DNA of 64,000 nucleotides from Neurospora tetraspora (taxonomy: Eukaryota; Ascomycota; Sordariomycetes; Sordariales; Sordariaceae): contig NW_026944383.1 of assembly GCF_033439725.1 (NCBI RefSeq), forward strand, positions 3,472,001-3,536,000. Direction: 5' to 3'. The position numbers and the translations under genes are program-made. Position 1 is the first letter of the stretch; each line of letters opens with the position of its first letter. Positions 11,677-23,169 of this stretch are shown here, piece after piece. Below the pieces are notes generated by a model. It had not been told where the DNA came from and did not search any database. It saw nothing but the letters and a program-made list of their open reading frames with translations.

Positions 11677-13967
11677 ATGTTCCTCATTACGTGGTGTTCC
11701 CGCCGCGCCGGCGGTCTGGCTATGGCCGGTACGATATGGCTATCATACTGGGTTATCTCTGGAGAACGCGGGCATCAACTACATGGCTATAAACAACATG
11801 AGCCAATCGACGACAGTCTTGCCTCCAATGCGCCTACCGACAACCTCCTCGGCCCCAGCAACCGGGTGCGCGTGTTCGCCTACTACTGCCTTCTCATCCA
11901 CTTGCTCGTCGTCATATTCCCACTTCGTTCAAACTGGGCCGTTTTCACAATCACGAAGAGCCTTCAGAAGATGGCGCGCATTGCGGCCGCCAGAGACCTC
12001 GATTTTGCCCATCAGCGCCGCGGTTCTTCGACCTCGTTATCCAGCGCCGAAACTCTTACCTCCTCCAGGGGGTTGGCCTCAAGCTCAAGCAGCGAAGCTG
12101 GAGAATCCGACATCGAGCTCAGCGTTGACTCCGAAGAGCCGCCCAACACGATCCTCCATGCCATCGTCATTCCCAATTATAAGGAAGAAAACGACACGCT
12201 AAGGGAAACACTCGAGGTTTTGGCATCGCACCCTCAAGCACGAGCCACCTACGATGTGAGTCTCCCATCCCAGATCCGTACCTGAACTCAAGTTGCTCCC
12301 GGCGATGGAAAACTTCCTTAGGGCTCCGCTAGTAGGGCTGTAAGGAGCGAAGCGAGAGAAGTGAAGTTGTGGACTCTAGACTGACGGCTCTTTACCAGGT
12401 CTACCTAGCCATGGAACAGCGGGAAAGCAATGTGGAGACCAAAGCCATGTTGCTCGCGAACGAGTTCACGAAACGATTTCGGTCCATCAGCTTTACCGTA
12501 CACCCGTCGGACATCCCAGGAGAATTGGCAGGAAAGGGGAGCAACCTTGCGTGGGCAGCGAGACAGCTCAGCCAGAGATATACACCTGCTCAACGGAAAG
12601 ATGTGATCGTGACTGGAATCGATGGTAAGTGCCGCGGCGTCGTATTGGAGGGTAGCTTCCGGCTCTTAAATCCTACGCCTTCCGCTCTTGGCTTCTTGCA
12701 AGCTTGATTGCGCATCGTGATTCGCTAACAAGCCACCCCCATAATGCAGCCGACAGCCATCTCATGGCCAATTACTTCACGCTAGTCACTACAATGCACG
12801 TGGCACATCCCCGAACGGCGACGACCACCTTGTATTCCGCGCCGATTATCTTCGACCGTAATGCTCACAATGTGCCTGCTATTGTCCGGGTTGCGGACAT
12901 CATGTGGTCCGCCGCCGGTATGTCGGGATTACATGAAGGGTCGTATGTTGCGCCCCCAACATCAGTGTACTCTCTGCCACTTGAATTGGTCGACAGGGTT
13001 GGAGGTTGGGATTGCGATTCGGAGGCCATCGGAGAGGACCTTCACATGTATCTGAAGTGCTTCTTCGCCCTCAACGGGAACCTCACCGTCCGAACGGTCT
13101 TGAGCCCCGTCAGCCAGACCAACGTTACCGGCGGCGGGCGCGACAAGGGCCTCAGAGGAATCGGCATGGACATGTCGGCCCGGTATAAACAAGCGCTACG
13201 CCACATGTGGGGCGCTTTGGATACGGGCTACGCATTGAGGAAGATGGTTGAGGTTTGGAGGGAAAGGAAGCACACATCGCGCGCAATTCGCCCGCTTCAT
13301 ACATCTCCGTGAGTACTATCTGCGTCCATTCTTGTAGGTGGAAATTGTACGCTAACATGAGTTTAATCTAATCAGAAACGACTCCGATCGCTACATCCCC
13401 GAAACCCAACTCGATACATCCAACTGTAATGGCTTCTTCTCGGATATCGTCACCGATACGTTAGAAGGGCCAGACTACACCCGTATCTTTGTTTTGTTTC
13501 ATCGACTATTCGAAGCCCATTTCCTGCCAGTTCAGATGACTATCCTGGTGATCGGGTCTACGCTGTACCTGTGGCTGGTAGACGGGGCGGCTGATGCGCC
13601 TGGCATAGGATGGATATTTGGTGTTTGCAACGTCCTACGCACCTTTGGGTTCATAGAGGTTGGCCTATACCTCTTCCTCTACGAAAGATTTCACAAGATT
13701 TGCGTCGAAACTCGCGAGAAGGAGATGAGCGACGCCGGCCTCACCAAGGGCATGCACTTCTCGCACCGAGCGCCCAAGAAGAACTGGATTGACTATTTCA
13801 TGGTCCCACTAGTCGCTACGGTATACGGCTCCATTCCTTGCGCTCAAGCTCTGATCCAGCACTTTTGGACGTTGGACCTGGTCTATACCGTGAGCAAAAA
13901 GGTGACCCGACAGAGAGGAAAATCAGTCTCATCAACACCAAAAATAAAGGTTGAGACAATGGTATGA
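11677..13967 (+). CDS. family 2-like membrane glycosyltransferase
   Basis: Four exons, 11677-12255, 12399-12624, 12750-13308 and 13376-13967, encode 651 residues. Two hydrophobic segments lie near the N-terminus (about 13-30 and 65-90), followed by a Ser-rich linker. The GT-A catalytic region shows HAIVIPNYKEE (nucleotide-binding start), TGIDADSHL (DxD, metal and sugar-nucleotide binding, near residue 268), EAIGEDLHMYL (the ED general-base motif) and QALRHMWG, a variant of the QxxRW motif. Three more hydrophobic segments follow. This layout, with the catalytic domain between membrane helices, resembles processive or polyprenol-linked GT2 enzymes. The sugar substrate is not known. Two introns fall within the catalytic domain, one splitting the DxD codon run at D-A. 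Intron 1 is 143 nt, long for this window. Confidence 0.85.
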
Positions 13968-15333
13968 AGAAGAGGGAAACTTTGTGGCGTCGTTCAATTC
14001 TTCGGTAGTTTTCTTCTTCACCTCTTCCGATTTCCAGCGTTGTCGCCTAACAGCCCCTTGGATGACGAACTAGCAAGTTATACTTTTGAGCTCGTTACTT
14101 TATTTAGTTACTGACTGCTTGAGGCTCAAATCAGCTGTCTCTGTTCAGTGCGCTCAACAGTCACACCATACTATTCTTTTTTTCTACACTTTGCTAGTGG
14201 CAGTCTTTCGGCTCTAAGGGGTTATGGGGCAATTTGCTGTACATATTGCGGTTTTGCTCTGCATGGCTGGGAGCTGGGATTTTGCATCTAGATTCGTATT
14301 TCGGTTTTGGTTTTCTACCAGGTGTGCTAACTGGGAAACCAAACGGCCTACCTTGTGGCGAGCTAGGGGATAATGTTAATATTAGGTCTAATGCCAAGAT
14401 GGAGGGAACATGAGGAGGACGGGAGGGCATCATCATTAGGTGAAACAGGTCGGGCTTTTCACTGAACAAAAGGGGATCCCAACCTCAATCACCACGATGC
14501 GAATGAAGGACTCAAGGAGCTTACGAGTTGGGAAGAGAACGATGATTTATCTGTTATGAGTAGCCTACACTCAAAAATTACATCTATAGTCAACATTGAG
14601 AAGTACCTCTGTAAGAGATGTCTCCTACTTCTTCTCTCCTGGTCAGAAAACGAAGCATGAACTCATCGGTTAGAGAAGACAGTTAGACAACCGAGTCTGT
14701 AAATGGAATAGTCGGTAGATTCGGTGTGTCCATACACTCGCACCAAAATGGGACATGTGATGCTAATTGAAGGGAGAAAACCGGAGGAAGCCGGGCGACA
14801 ACGATTGTACAACCACTACACATACATCGCTTTGCATAACTTAATATTCTAGCAACGACTGAGGATACGCTAACTTCTGATATGAGCAAGTTTTTCTGCC
14901 ATGATAGTCACATCCGAGCCTACTCGGACTATAGAAAGTTGGATTCCGAGAGCGCTCGGAGGTTGTGACATGAATCGTCCAATAGCTGACCAACCCTTTT
15001 GCGTCGCTAAGACTCTGGGCTGAAAAAGCTAAACAGATCCATAGTGTTTTCAAGGGTGTCACCATGTCCGATGCCTCTATGCTCCGTATTGTTTCGGGAG
15101 AGTATGATCGTGAAGAACGTTAGGAGAGAGAGTTTGGTGGTTTGGTCAAGGCCACCTAGTGATCAATAGAAACACCAGAGGGTAGGTCTGGTATAAAACA
15201 CACAACACAGCCCGATCATGACGAGATGTGATGTTCATTGATCATTGAGAACTCACTCACCTACGATTACAACTCCGAAATCGACCACTCTGAGGAACAC
15301 CGTACGCTACTCACCCCAAACGATCTAGGCACA
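13968..15333. other. intergenic region before the DJ-1-like gene
   Basis: About 1.4 kb holding the 3' end of the glycosyltransferase transcript and the promoter of the next gene, including a TATA-like site at 15192. No coding unit is supported. Confidence 0.55.
15192..15198 (+). promoter_or_regulatory. TATA box-like element
   Basis: TATAAAA lies 136 nt upstream of the ATG of the DJ-1-like gene, a plausible distance for a TATA-directed start with a leader of about 110 nt. TATA boxes are uncommon in this window, which hints at an inducible gene. This is inference from position only. Confidence 0.5.
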
Positions 15334-16238
15334 ATGAACAACACCTCTTCCGCTACAAGCAACAACCGTAAGGTGGTGCGCATAGGCGTCTTCATCCCCT
15401 ACGGCGCCCAGCTGCTCGACACAGCATGCATCGACATCCTTGCCTCCATGAGCAGAGAGTACTTCTCCATGGTGGGGGAGGGCATGGTTCCCCCGGGTAT
15501 CTACAAGTTGGCGCCTAGTGTTGAGATATTCTGTGAGTTTTAGTCTCATGTCCAATGGGGCCCTTCCATCTGATCTGCCGTCGTCAACAACCTACTGCTA
15601 GAGACAGTAGTAAGCTGGATAACTGACAAAAAACAAAGACATCAGCAAAGTCCCCCCCAGCAGCCACCCAATCCCGCTAACCGCCTCCATGAACATCCTC
15701 TGCACGCATCACTTCTCCAGTCCAGAAGTGGCACCGGGAAAGCTTGACATCGTCTTGGTTCCGGGACCGGATCCTAAGCTTGACTTCGAAGAGGACCCAG
15801 CCGCTCTGTCGTGGCTAGCAGGGCATGCGAACAACACCAGCAACAACGAGACGAAAACGACAGACATCCTGAGCGTCTGCTCAGGCATCTACCTCTGCGG
15901 TGCGGCCGGGATCCTCAAAGGCAAGAAAGCCTGTGGACCGCGAGGGCTACAGGGAGATCTGCGGACGAGATTCGAGGACCAGGAGGTTATTTGGGTGGGG
16001 GAGGAGTTGAGGTGGGTGGGGGATGGGAATCTTTGGTCTAGTGGTTTGTTTTCATCCCTTCCTGACTAGCCCCAGAAGATCGGGCTGACATCCAATGATG
16101 CCTATAGGAGGCGTAACGAACGGTAATGATCTCGTTGCGGCTTACGCGAGGCAGAGCCGTCACTTCCCGGGCCCAGTGGCTGAGTTGGGATTGAAGTTCG
16201 TTGAGGTGGATGAGAGGCCGCAGAGGTATGAGGATTGA
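15334..16238 (+). CDS. DJ-1/PfpI family (glutamine amidotransferase-like) protein
   Basis: Three exons, 15334-15532, 15639-16043 and 16108-16238, encode 244 residues. The start is the first ATG of a frame that continues directly into the conserved strand RKVVRIGVFIPYGAQLLDTA. KLDIVLVPGPD follows, then the nucleophile elbow ILSVCSGIYLCGAAGIL with the reactive Cys near residue 147. Near the end GGVTNGNDLVAAYARQ corresponds to the family motif normally written G-x-T-A-G-x-D, here with Asn. The fold is that of class I glutamine amidotransferase-like proteins. Fungal relatives include glyoxalase III/chaperone-like and isonitrile hydratase-like enzymes; the activity here is not known. The last intron (donor GTTTGT) has a weak consensus, but the reading frame joins cleanly. 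Confidence 0.85.
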
Positions 16239-17128
16239 GGGTACTAGCTCTGGAGACTATTGAGTTGATGTTGGGATGACTGTGGCATGCCGGGTTATCA
16301 AGGTGACTTTCACGGGGATAGGGAAGTTGAAGTGACTCGAGAGGAGAAGATGCCTGAAGGTTGTTTACTTTTGTCCCTTGTGATGCTTTCGTTGGTGGAT
16401 CCTCTCACACAAGTGGAGTGAACCGTGAGCCTGGGGGGAACGATGATGCGGGATGGTGACGCCGGGAGACTCAAGACAAGTGCCTGTGATGCATGATGTT
16501 CATTCTTATGCCTCACACTTGATGCTCTCTGCTCTGGCGGCTATCAATCTTGCAGATGCAAAGAGCTCGCAGTCCCGCGACGACCAACAGCAAGCCTTGA
16601 GTCGGTGATAGCGGGTTGCAATGTTGAAGTTCCCGTCGTCGCAAGGTTTCCATGCCAGCTCCAGGCACGTCAGGGTCTGCACGACGTTAGCGCGGAGCTA
16701 GGTCGTCGAACTCTTCCCCGCTTTTGTTAGCAGACCGGTCTGCATTGGCCGGTTTACCCCTGCTACCTTAGCCTGGCCTGCCCGCTGGGGAGGCACGGGA
16801 GGGTGGCAGTGATCCGATAAGGAAGTCTTATCGCTAACAGACGGTACAGACGGTGGGGTGCCTCGAAATTTTTCTGGATCCCAAGGTGCAGTTCGCCTGA
16901 ACTTCGGTTTTTCTGCCGACCGCCCTCGCCCTCGATCGCAATTCTCTGCCTTTCCCCAAGTCAAACTGGTCGCATCCATCTTCAGACTTTTTCTACCAAG
17001 CCCATTCATATTTTTTCAATTTTAGAACGGTATACTTCCGACGACGACTTTGAGTTCCTGTCCCTTTCGTTTTCTTTAACAACTAGACTTTTTGATACCC
17101 CGGCGCAAAGCACCACCCAATCTTCACA
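16239..17128. other. intergenic, promoter of the FKBP gene
   Basis: About 0.9 kb with no supportable coding unit. The last 150 nt before 17129 are pyrimidine-rich, as is common in leaders of highly expressed fungal genes. Confidence 0.55.
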
Positions 17129-18773
17129 ATGGCTCCCCTTATGCCCGTCGCCGTCTTTGGCTTGGAGGTTCCTCCTGGCGAGATCCTCATTCCCGCCGCC
17201 TCTGAGTTCCCTGCTATCGTAAGTGCACACTTTCCGGAGCTTTTGACTCTCTCGTTCGCAGGCAATGGCGCTGCAATGGGTTGCACGGAGCTAACGACAT
17301 GGATTCCAGATTCACATCACCATGGCTGCCCTCGATCCCACCAAGGCTCCTGAGGCTGACGGCCAGGGCAACATTCCCACTCTCCCCCGCTCGACCCTGA
17401 AGATCATCAAGGCTACTGGCCACGACCACGACGATGATGATGAGGAGGAGGATGAGTACCTCCAGTCCCTCCTCGGCGGCGGCGACTCTGACGACGAGGC
17501 CAACGGTGGCCCCAGCGATCCCTCCAAGTCCAAGAAGGCCAAGCAGGAGGCTGCCATCAAGAAGCTTATGGCTGCTACCCAGGAGGAGTCTGATGAGGAG
17601 ATGGAGGACGCCAAGCCCAACGGCAAGAAGGGCAAGAAGGGCAAGGGCAAGGCCAGCGAGTCCGACGAGGAGGAGAGCGACGAGGAGAGCGACTGCTGCG
17701 GCGAGGATGACCTCCAGCTCGAGGACTACGTTGTCTGCACTCTCGACACTGAGCGCGTAAGAAACCCCTTCCACTCGGTAAACGCATGTTCGAGTTCTCA
17801 GAGCTAACCTGATTTCCCATATACAGAACTACCAGCAGCCCATCAACATCACCATCGGCGAGGGCGAGAAGGTCTTCTTCTGCGTCCAGGGTACCCACTC
17901 TGTTTACCTCACCGGTAACTTCGTTGTTCCCGAGGATGACGAGGAGGACAGCGAGGATGACGAGGATGAGTCCGACGACGAGGATTACGACTTCCCCCTT
18001 GGCGGCGAGGATGACGATTCCGACGATATGAGCGACGAGCTCGACGAGCTCGACGGCACCCCCCGTGTCAAGGAGATCACCTCGGAAGATGAAGAGGAGG
18101 CTCCCAAGCTTGTCGACACCAGCAAGAAGGGCAAGAAGCGCCCCGCCGAGGACGATGCCGAGGGTCTTGATGCCATGATCTCCAAGGACGACAAGAAGCT
18201 CAGCAAGAAGCAGCAGAAGAAGCAGAAGGTTGAGGAGGCCAAGAAGGAGGAGCCTAAGAAGGAGGAGCCTAAGAAGGAGACCAAGTCCGACAAGAAGGTC
18301 CAGTTCGCCAAGAACCTCGAGCAGGGTCCTACTGGCCCTGCCAAGGACAAGCTTGAGAACAAGAAGCCTACCTCTACCGTCAAGGTTGTCCAGGGCGTCA
18401 CCATCGACGACAGGAAGGTTGGTTCCGGCCGTGCTGCCAAGAACGGCGACCGTGTCGGCATGCGCTACATCGGAAAGCTCCAGAACGGCAAGGTCTTCGA
18501 CTGTAAGTCTCACTCTTCCACACTAACACTCTCACAATGTTGACTAGAGACTAATATTGTAATACAGCCAACAAGAAGGGTGCCCCGTTCTCCTTCAAGC
18601 TCGGCAAGGGTGAGGTGATCAAGGGTTGGGACATCGGTGTTGCTGGCATGGCTGTTGGTGGTGAGCGTCGTCTCACCATTCCCGCGCACCATGCCTACGG
18701 CAGCCGTGCCCTTCCCGGCATCCCCGCCAACAGCACTTTGATCTTCGACGTCAAGCTCCTTGAGATCAAGTAA
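17129..18773 (+). CDS. fkr-4: nucleolar FK506-binding peptidyl-prolyl isomerase (Fpr3/Fpr4 type)
   Basis: Four exons, 17129-17218, 17310-17756, 17827-18502 and 18568-18773, encode 472 residues. The N-terminus [18 protein letters not shown] begins a nucleoplasmin-like domain interrupted by acidic tracts ([10 protein letters not shown], and a second tract near residue 205). A Lys/Glu-rich linker follows, containing tandem KKEEP units. The C-terminal 105 residues are a full FKBP domain: [36 protein letters not shown] and the ending [12 protein letters not shown], with the usual drug-pocket aromatics. Family knowledge: Fpr3/Fpr4 are nucleolar histone-proline isomerases and histone chaperones linked to rDNA silencing. 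Strong codon bias towards C-ending codons suggests high expression. The Neurospora symbol is assigned by family and gene neighbourhood. Confidence 0.92.
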
Positions 18774-19551
18774 ATCGTGACATCTCGAAGCGTGAGGTAT
18801 GAAGGCTTTGGCTAGCGTTGCGATTTCTATGGCGGTTGTCAATCGCAACCTCTCGTATTCTATGGCTAGCAAGTCTCGGGTTTTCTTTCGTCAGCACATA
18901 TTTCCTTGCGCTCATGTTGGGTTTGGTCAAGGAAGTGGGAACGTCATTTCAGCAGCATAATGTCAAAAGTTTCGGGTCTGGATTTCTTTCTGTACTTTGG
19001 GTTGTACATCGTTCAAGGGGCACGAGATACTCTATACTGCGTCTTTCAATTGCAAAGAAGCAACATTTCTATGATACCTACACTCGGGTCAGCAACCTTC
19101 TTCGATGTTTCAAGATGTCGAGGAAAGTGCCTCTAAATGACGTACGGTAACAACTTCCAGGAAAGAGTGACGGTTTGCTACAAACGCTGTGGTTCTTTTC
19201 AGAATCGTAGTCGCACCTGCCGTGAGTGTTCGTGCCTTCAGAGGTAAGTGTTGTTGACTTGGAGTAAGGGAGGCGCATCTGATGAGTGATTAGGATGATA
19301 CATTTTGAGCTGCCCTACTCGTCATTCACTGCACCTTGTCGTAATTCAACACCGAGACAAACTCCATCCGCATCTTTCCCCCCCGTTCTGCTTCCATCTC
19401 TCACTAGGTATCATCATTTTATCTTTCACTATCATCATCATAGCCGCCGCGGCTCCCGACTGTCGCCAAACTAGGCCTCGCGCGTTACGATCGACCAAGT
19501 TAGACGCCGTAGCGGTTTCTACCATTCAATGGACAGGACCGAGCTTGCGAC
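18774..19551. other. intergenic, promoter of the PUK1-like kinase
   Basis: About 0.8 kb between FKBP and the kinase. Weak open frames only. If the kinase starts at the alternative ATG at 19918 this stretch would be longer. Regulatory sites for sexual-stage expression cannot be picked out by eye. Confidence 0.5.
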
Positions 19552-22500
19552 ATGAAGAGGAGCTCTTCTCTGACATCAAGTCATCTGGGTACCACCATCC
19601 CGGTTTGCCATCCCACTACTACTAGGCCTGACGACTGCTCGGATAGTTGGTCTCTCGCTTTATCTTCACCCGAACAAGGTGCCCCTCGCCCATCGAGGTC
19701 TCACTGGCAGAGGTCAAGGCTTGGTCTGGCTTTAAAAGCACTCACCCACAACGGTCAGTTAAATGGGAATGTGTCAATGCTATCTCTTTGCCCCGATTGA
19801 AGAGAATACTGACCAGTTTCTGAAGCAGAAAAGCCAGTCTCCAATAACGAGACTAAGTCGTTGACCTTCGACCTATCAAGACCCAGGGCAACGACCCTTT
19901 CACGGCGCATAGGCAAAATGTCCGGAGCACTTTTTCGTGCAGTAGCAGAGCCGACAATCATTCATCGAAAACATTCGAAGGGACGAATCCCAATAGACCA
20001 CGCATTCCAATCAGCAGACGACAACAAGACCACTTTGCTACAGTTTCCTCAGTCCCCGCCGGCATCACCGACCGCGGGAGATATGGATACTGGGTCCAGC
20101 AAGAACAGTCCTACGAATAGCAACAGCAACCCAAGTATGTCTCCCGAGGACTCAACCGCTCAGAGCTCCTTAGATTCCAGGTTCTATGCATCACCCCCCG
20201 GAAATTCTCACTTTAAAAGTCCTTGTACGAGGCCTTTTGAGAAGAAGCATCTTCAACGTCATCAGCACCCTGTCCTGAATTGTGCGCATGCCAACCGCCG
20301 CGGCGTCAATACACCCTCCAGTCCTGATAGCAATCTCACTACGATCCAAGAGACTGCTCTCGACCAAGCGTCTCCTAGCGTACTGACTGTCGAGCGGGCA
20401 GCCGCGGCCAAGATTTACCTTGAAACTTACTTCGATGAGCTGCTGAATCCCGGGCCCAGCCCGCGGTCTATTCGTCTTCAGTTGCTTGAGACACATCTTA
20501 TCAACTGCGGTGCTTTGGATGGTAAAGTGAGCCCTTCGGAGGTAAAAGCTGTGCGTGCGGATTTCTTTCGTCGAGAAAGCGAGCATCTACGCAAGACTCG
20601 CGTACTGAAAGCTCGCAGTACCCTCGCACTGGTGGCGCAACGGGGCGCCCCTGAAGCCAGCGTTGAAAATGATTGGGATGTCTTGAAGATTCTCGGTAAA
20701 GGCAGCTTTGGGGTGGTACGACTCGTCCGGGAAAAATCCCAATATCGTGATGAAGATCCCAATGGCCGCTCTGACGGTTGGTCCGAAGCTAGCAGCAAGC
20801 AGGTGTACGCCATGAAGGTTATCCGAAAGTCAGACATGCTTCGTACTAGCCAAGAGGGTCATCTGAGAGCCGAAAGGGACTTTCTTGTTGCATCTGAAGG
20901 CTCAAAATGGTACGTGCTTCAAGTAGCACCCTGAATCTCCAGCCGATACTGACTAGGCCGCAGGATCGTACCACTCATCGCAAGTTTCCAGGACGCTGCC
21001 AATCTTTACCTCGTCATGGAGTATATGCCGGGTGGTGATTTCCTCGGACTTCTAATCCGGGAGAACATCCTACACGAGTCTGTAGCACGATTCTACATTG
21101 CCGAAATGATACTATGTGTCGAGGCGGCACATGCGCTCAAGATCATTCATCGAGATATCAAGCCGGACAACTTTCTCATCTCTGCCTCAGGTCATTTGAA
21201 GATCAGTGACTTCGGTCTGGCATTCGACGGTCACTGGTCGCATGACGCCTCATACTTCAACTGCCACCGATATAGCTTGCTCAACAAGTTGGGCATCCAC
21301 ATCGAGGGTGATGACCAAGACAAGGCCGAAGGTCGCAGTCTGCAGGCCACAATGAAGTGGGCAAGCGGTATCATGACGGGGATCGACAAGCACGAGAAAA
21401 AAAATAAAGATGATGGAGAGCCCCTTCTTAGCTGGCGTAATCGATGCGGTAATCGCACTTCTGCTATGAGTGTTGTCGGCACTAGCCAGTATATGGCGCC
21501 AGAAGTCATCGAAGGGAAGAAGTACGATGCTCGGTGTGACTAGTGGAGTATCGGCGTTATTCTTTTCGAATGCCTCTACGGTCGTACGCCGTTTATTTCC
21601 GATGCCGGTAGACATATGACGAAGCAGAACATTCTAGTAAGTTATCTGCAGCCCCCATATCCTCCGTACAGGCACCCAGCGTGGCACAGTTGCAATCGCT
21701 GACTGCATTTCACGTTAAAGAGATACAAGGAGACGTTCCATTTTCCACGTCAACCTGCTGTCTCTACTCGGTGTCAGCAATTGATCACGTCGCTTATAGA
21801 CGACAGAGAGAACAGGCTCTGCTCTAAACGTTATCGCTTCAAAGATCTCATCAATGTGTCTATGACTGCCCAATCAGCCCATCCAGGAACCACAGGAGGA
21901 CCCGGTATAGGGACTAGTTCTTATGGCCATCACCGGAAGCAGCAGCCTGAGTCGGCAGTCCCACGAGACTTCGCCGGCCGTTACGTGTTTCCTTACGATG
22001 CTGAAGACATCAAGGCGCACAAGTGGTTCAGGGGAGTTCCTTGGGAGAGGCTGCATGAGATTGATCCGCCTTACGTACCGCATCTCCGAGGCCCCGATGA
22101 CACTCATTATTTCGACGACGAGGATCCTATCAGCGATTGGAGCGACAGCAGCGAGGAATCAGAGCCGGAGGATCCCTCACCGACATCTTTTGGCTCTCCG
22201 GTCACCTCAGACCCATACGGAAGCTCAAGTCCCATCAGTCCAACCACACCCTCTATGCTTGGATCTCTCAAAGACCTTAGCATAGGCAGCCGTCATCCCA
22301 ATCCCAAAGATAAAACGACTTCTGTGGCTAAGCAACCTCTTCAAGGCCTCAGACGTGATGTTCAAAAGTGGGCTCTCACTGCCATTGCAACCCCGTATGA
22401 CAGAAATCGCCTACACAATCTTGATTCGCAAATTGATGAAAAGTTTGTCGATCTGGCTTCGGAAGAGCGGGAGATGTTGAAACAGTTTGTGCGGGTCTAT

Positions 22501-22860
22501 GGAAAGAAAGACCGAAAGAGGCCCAGGGACAAGCTGTTGAGGGACAAGAACACCAAGGCAGTGGTCATGGATGTGAGGAAGAGGACCGCCTTTTTGGGCT
22601 ACACTTGGCGACGGATGAACCATGACAGTAACGGAGCGGTGAGAAAGGGCTTGGAACGGATTTGGCCCAACGTTGGTTCTTTTGTGAGCGATGGGAATCC
22701 CAGGGGCGAAGATGGCACATTCGATGCTGACGGTGTTGCATTTGGTGGTAGCGGTGGTTATGCCGAAAGTGTTTATGCGAATCACGCTGGCTATGAGTGG
22801 GAGGAGGATCGCGCCGCTGCTGTGAAAGCCTTGCGCAAGGGAAGACTGAGCTGGCTCTAG
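19552..22860 (+). CDS. stk-21: NDR-like kinase (PUK1/STK-21 type) with internal UAG predicted to be RNA-edited
   Basis: Exons 19552-19753, 19829-20909, 20964-21636 and 21721-22860 keep one frame for 1031 residues, broken only by a TAG at 21541-21543 (codon 621). Each intron has a CTGAC-type branch site. An NDR-type N-terminal helix region (ERAAAAKIYLETYFDELL) precedes the kinase domain: GKGSFGVV, AMKVIRK (Lys about 397), HRDIKPDN (Asp about 492), SDFG (Asp about 510), the long activation-segment insert typical of NDR kinases, and GTSQYMAPEVIEG. Next comes D-[stop]-W-S-I-G, where family members have D-W-W-S-I-G, then VILFECLYGRTPF and a long C-terminal tail with a hydrophobic-motif-like FLGYTW. 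Without editing the product stops at 620 residues, inside the kinase domain. In Fusarium PUK1 and Neurospora STK-21 such UAGs are known to be edited to UGG in perithecia. Exon 1 is inferred from matching splice phase; otherwise the start would be the ATG at 19918. Confidence 0.9.
21525..21553 (+). promoter_or_regulatory. RNA hairpin presenting the UAG stop in its loop (predicted A-to-I editing site)
   Basis: CGATGCTC (21525-21532) pairs with GAGTATCG (21546-21553) over 8 bp with a single G-U wobble. The 13-nt loop between them contains the TAG at 21541-21543, with the candidate A at 21542 toward the 3' side of the loop. The neighbours U (-1) and G (+1) are those reported as preferred for fungal perithecial A-to-I editing, which favours hairpin loops. 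The pairing was read directly by eye; its thermodynamic stability was not computed. Confidence 0.7.
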
Positions 22861-23169
22861 CTTGGATGACGATTTGTTCAGAAGACTGATCAGCCGGGGG
22901 AGAGTGTGAGATGTTGAGTCGATGGACGAGAGTATTAGACGTCATGGTAGGTTTTGCTTTTGAGTAACACTGCGTAACTGAATATCCGATAGAAGTGCGA
23001 AGCCAGGGAAATAGAAATACAGAGTATTAGCATTAAGAGTTATTCTAACCTTTTTGCTGGGGAGCCGCTTGCTTTTTGCTCCACTAGTGACTGACGTTCA
23101 ATGAAGACGCTCGAACTCATCCATCGGGAGTTGTTGGTAGCCAACGTTGCCACCCCGGCTCAGAAACCG
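22861..23169. other. short convergent intergenic region
   Basis: Just over 300 nt separate the kinase stop from the stop of the opposite-strand phospholipase gene, so the two 3' untranslated regions probably overlap or nearly touch. Double-stranded RNA from such overlap is possible but not shown. Confidence 0.6.

Noticed and set aside
16030-16060. TGGTCTAGTGG, resembling the 5' part of tRNA-Glu/Asp
   Set aside because: It overlaps an exon-intron junction of the DJ-1-like gene and no B-box or cloverleaf follows.
21541-22860. Simple pseudogene reading of the kinase (nonsense mutation)
   Set aside because: There is only one defect, at a position with a known editing precedent, and 394 downstream residues, an intron and the kinase motifs remain intact in frame.
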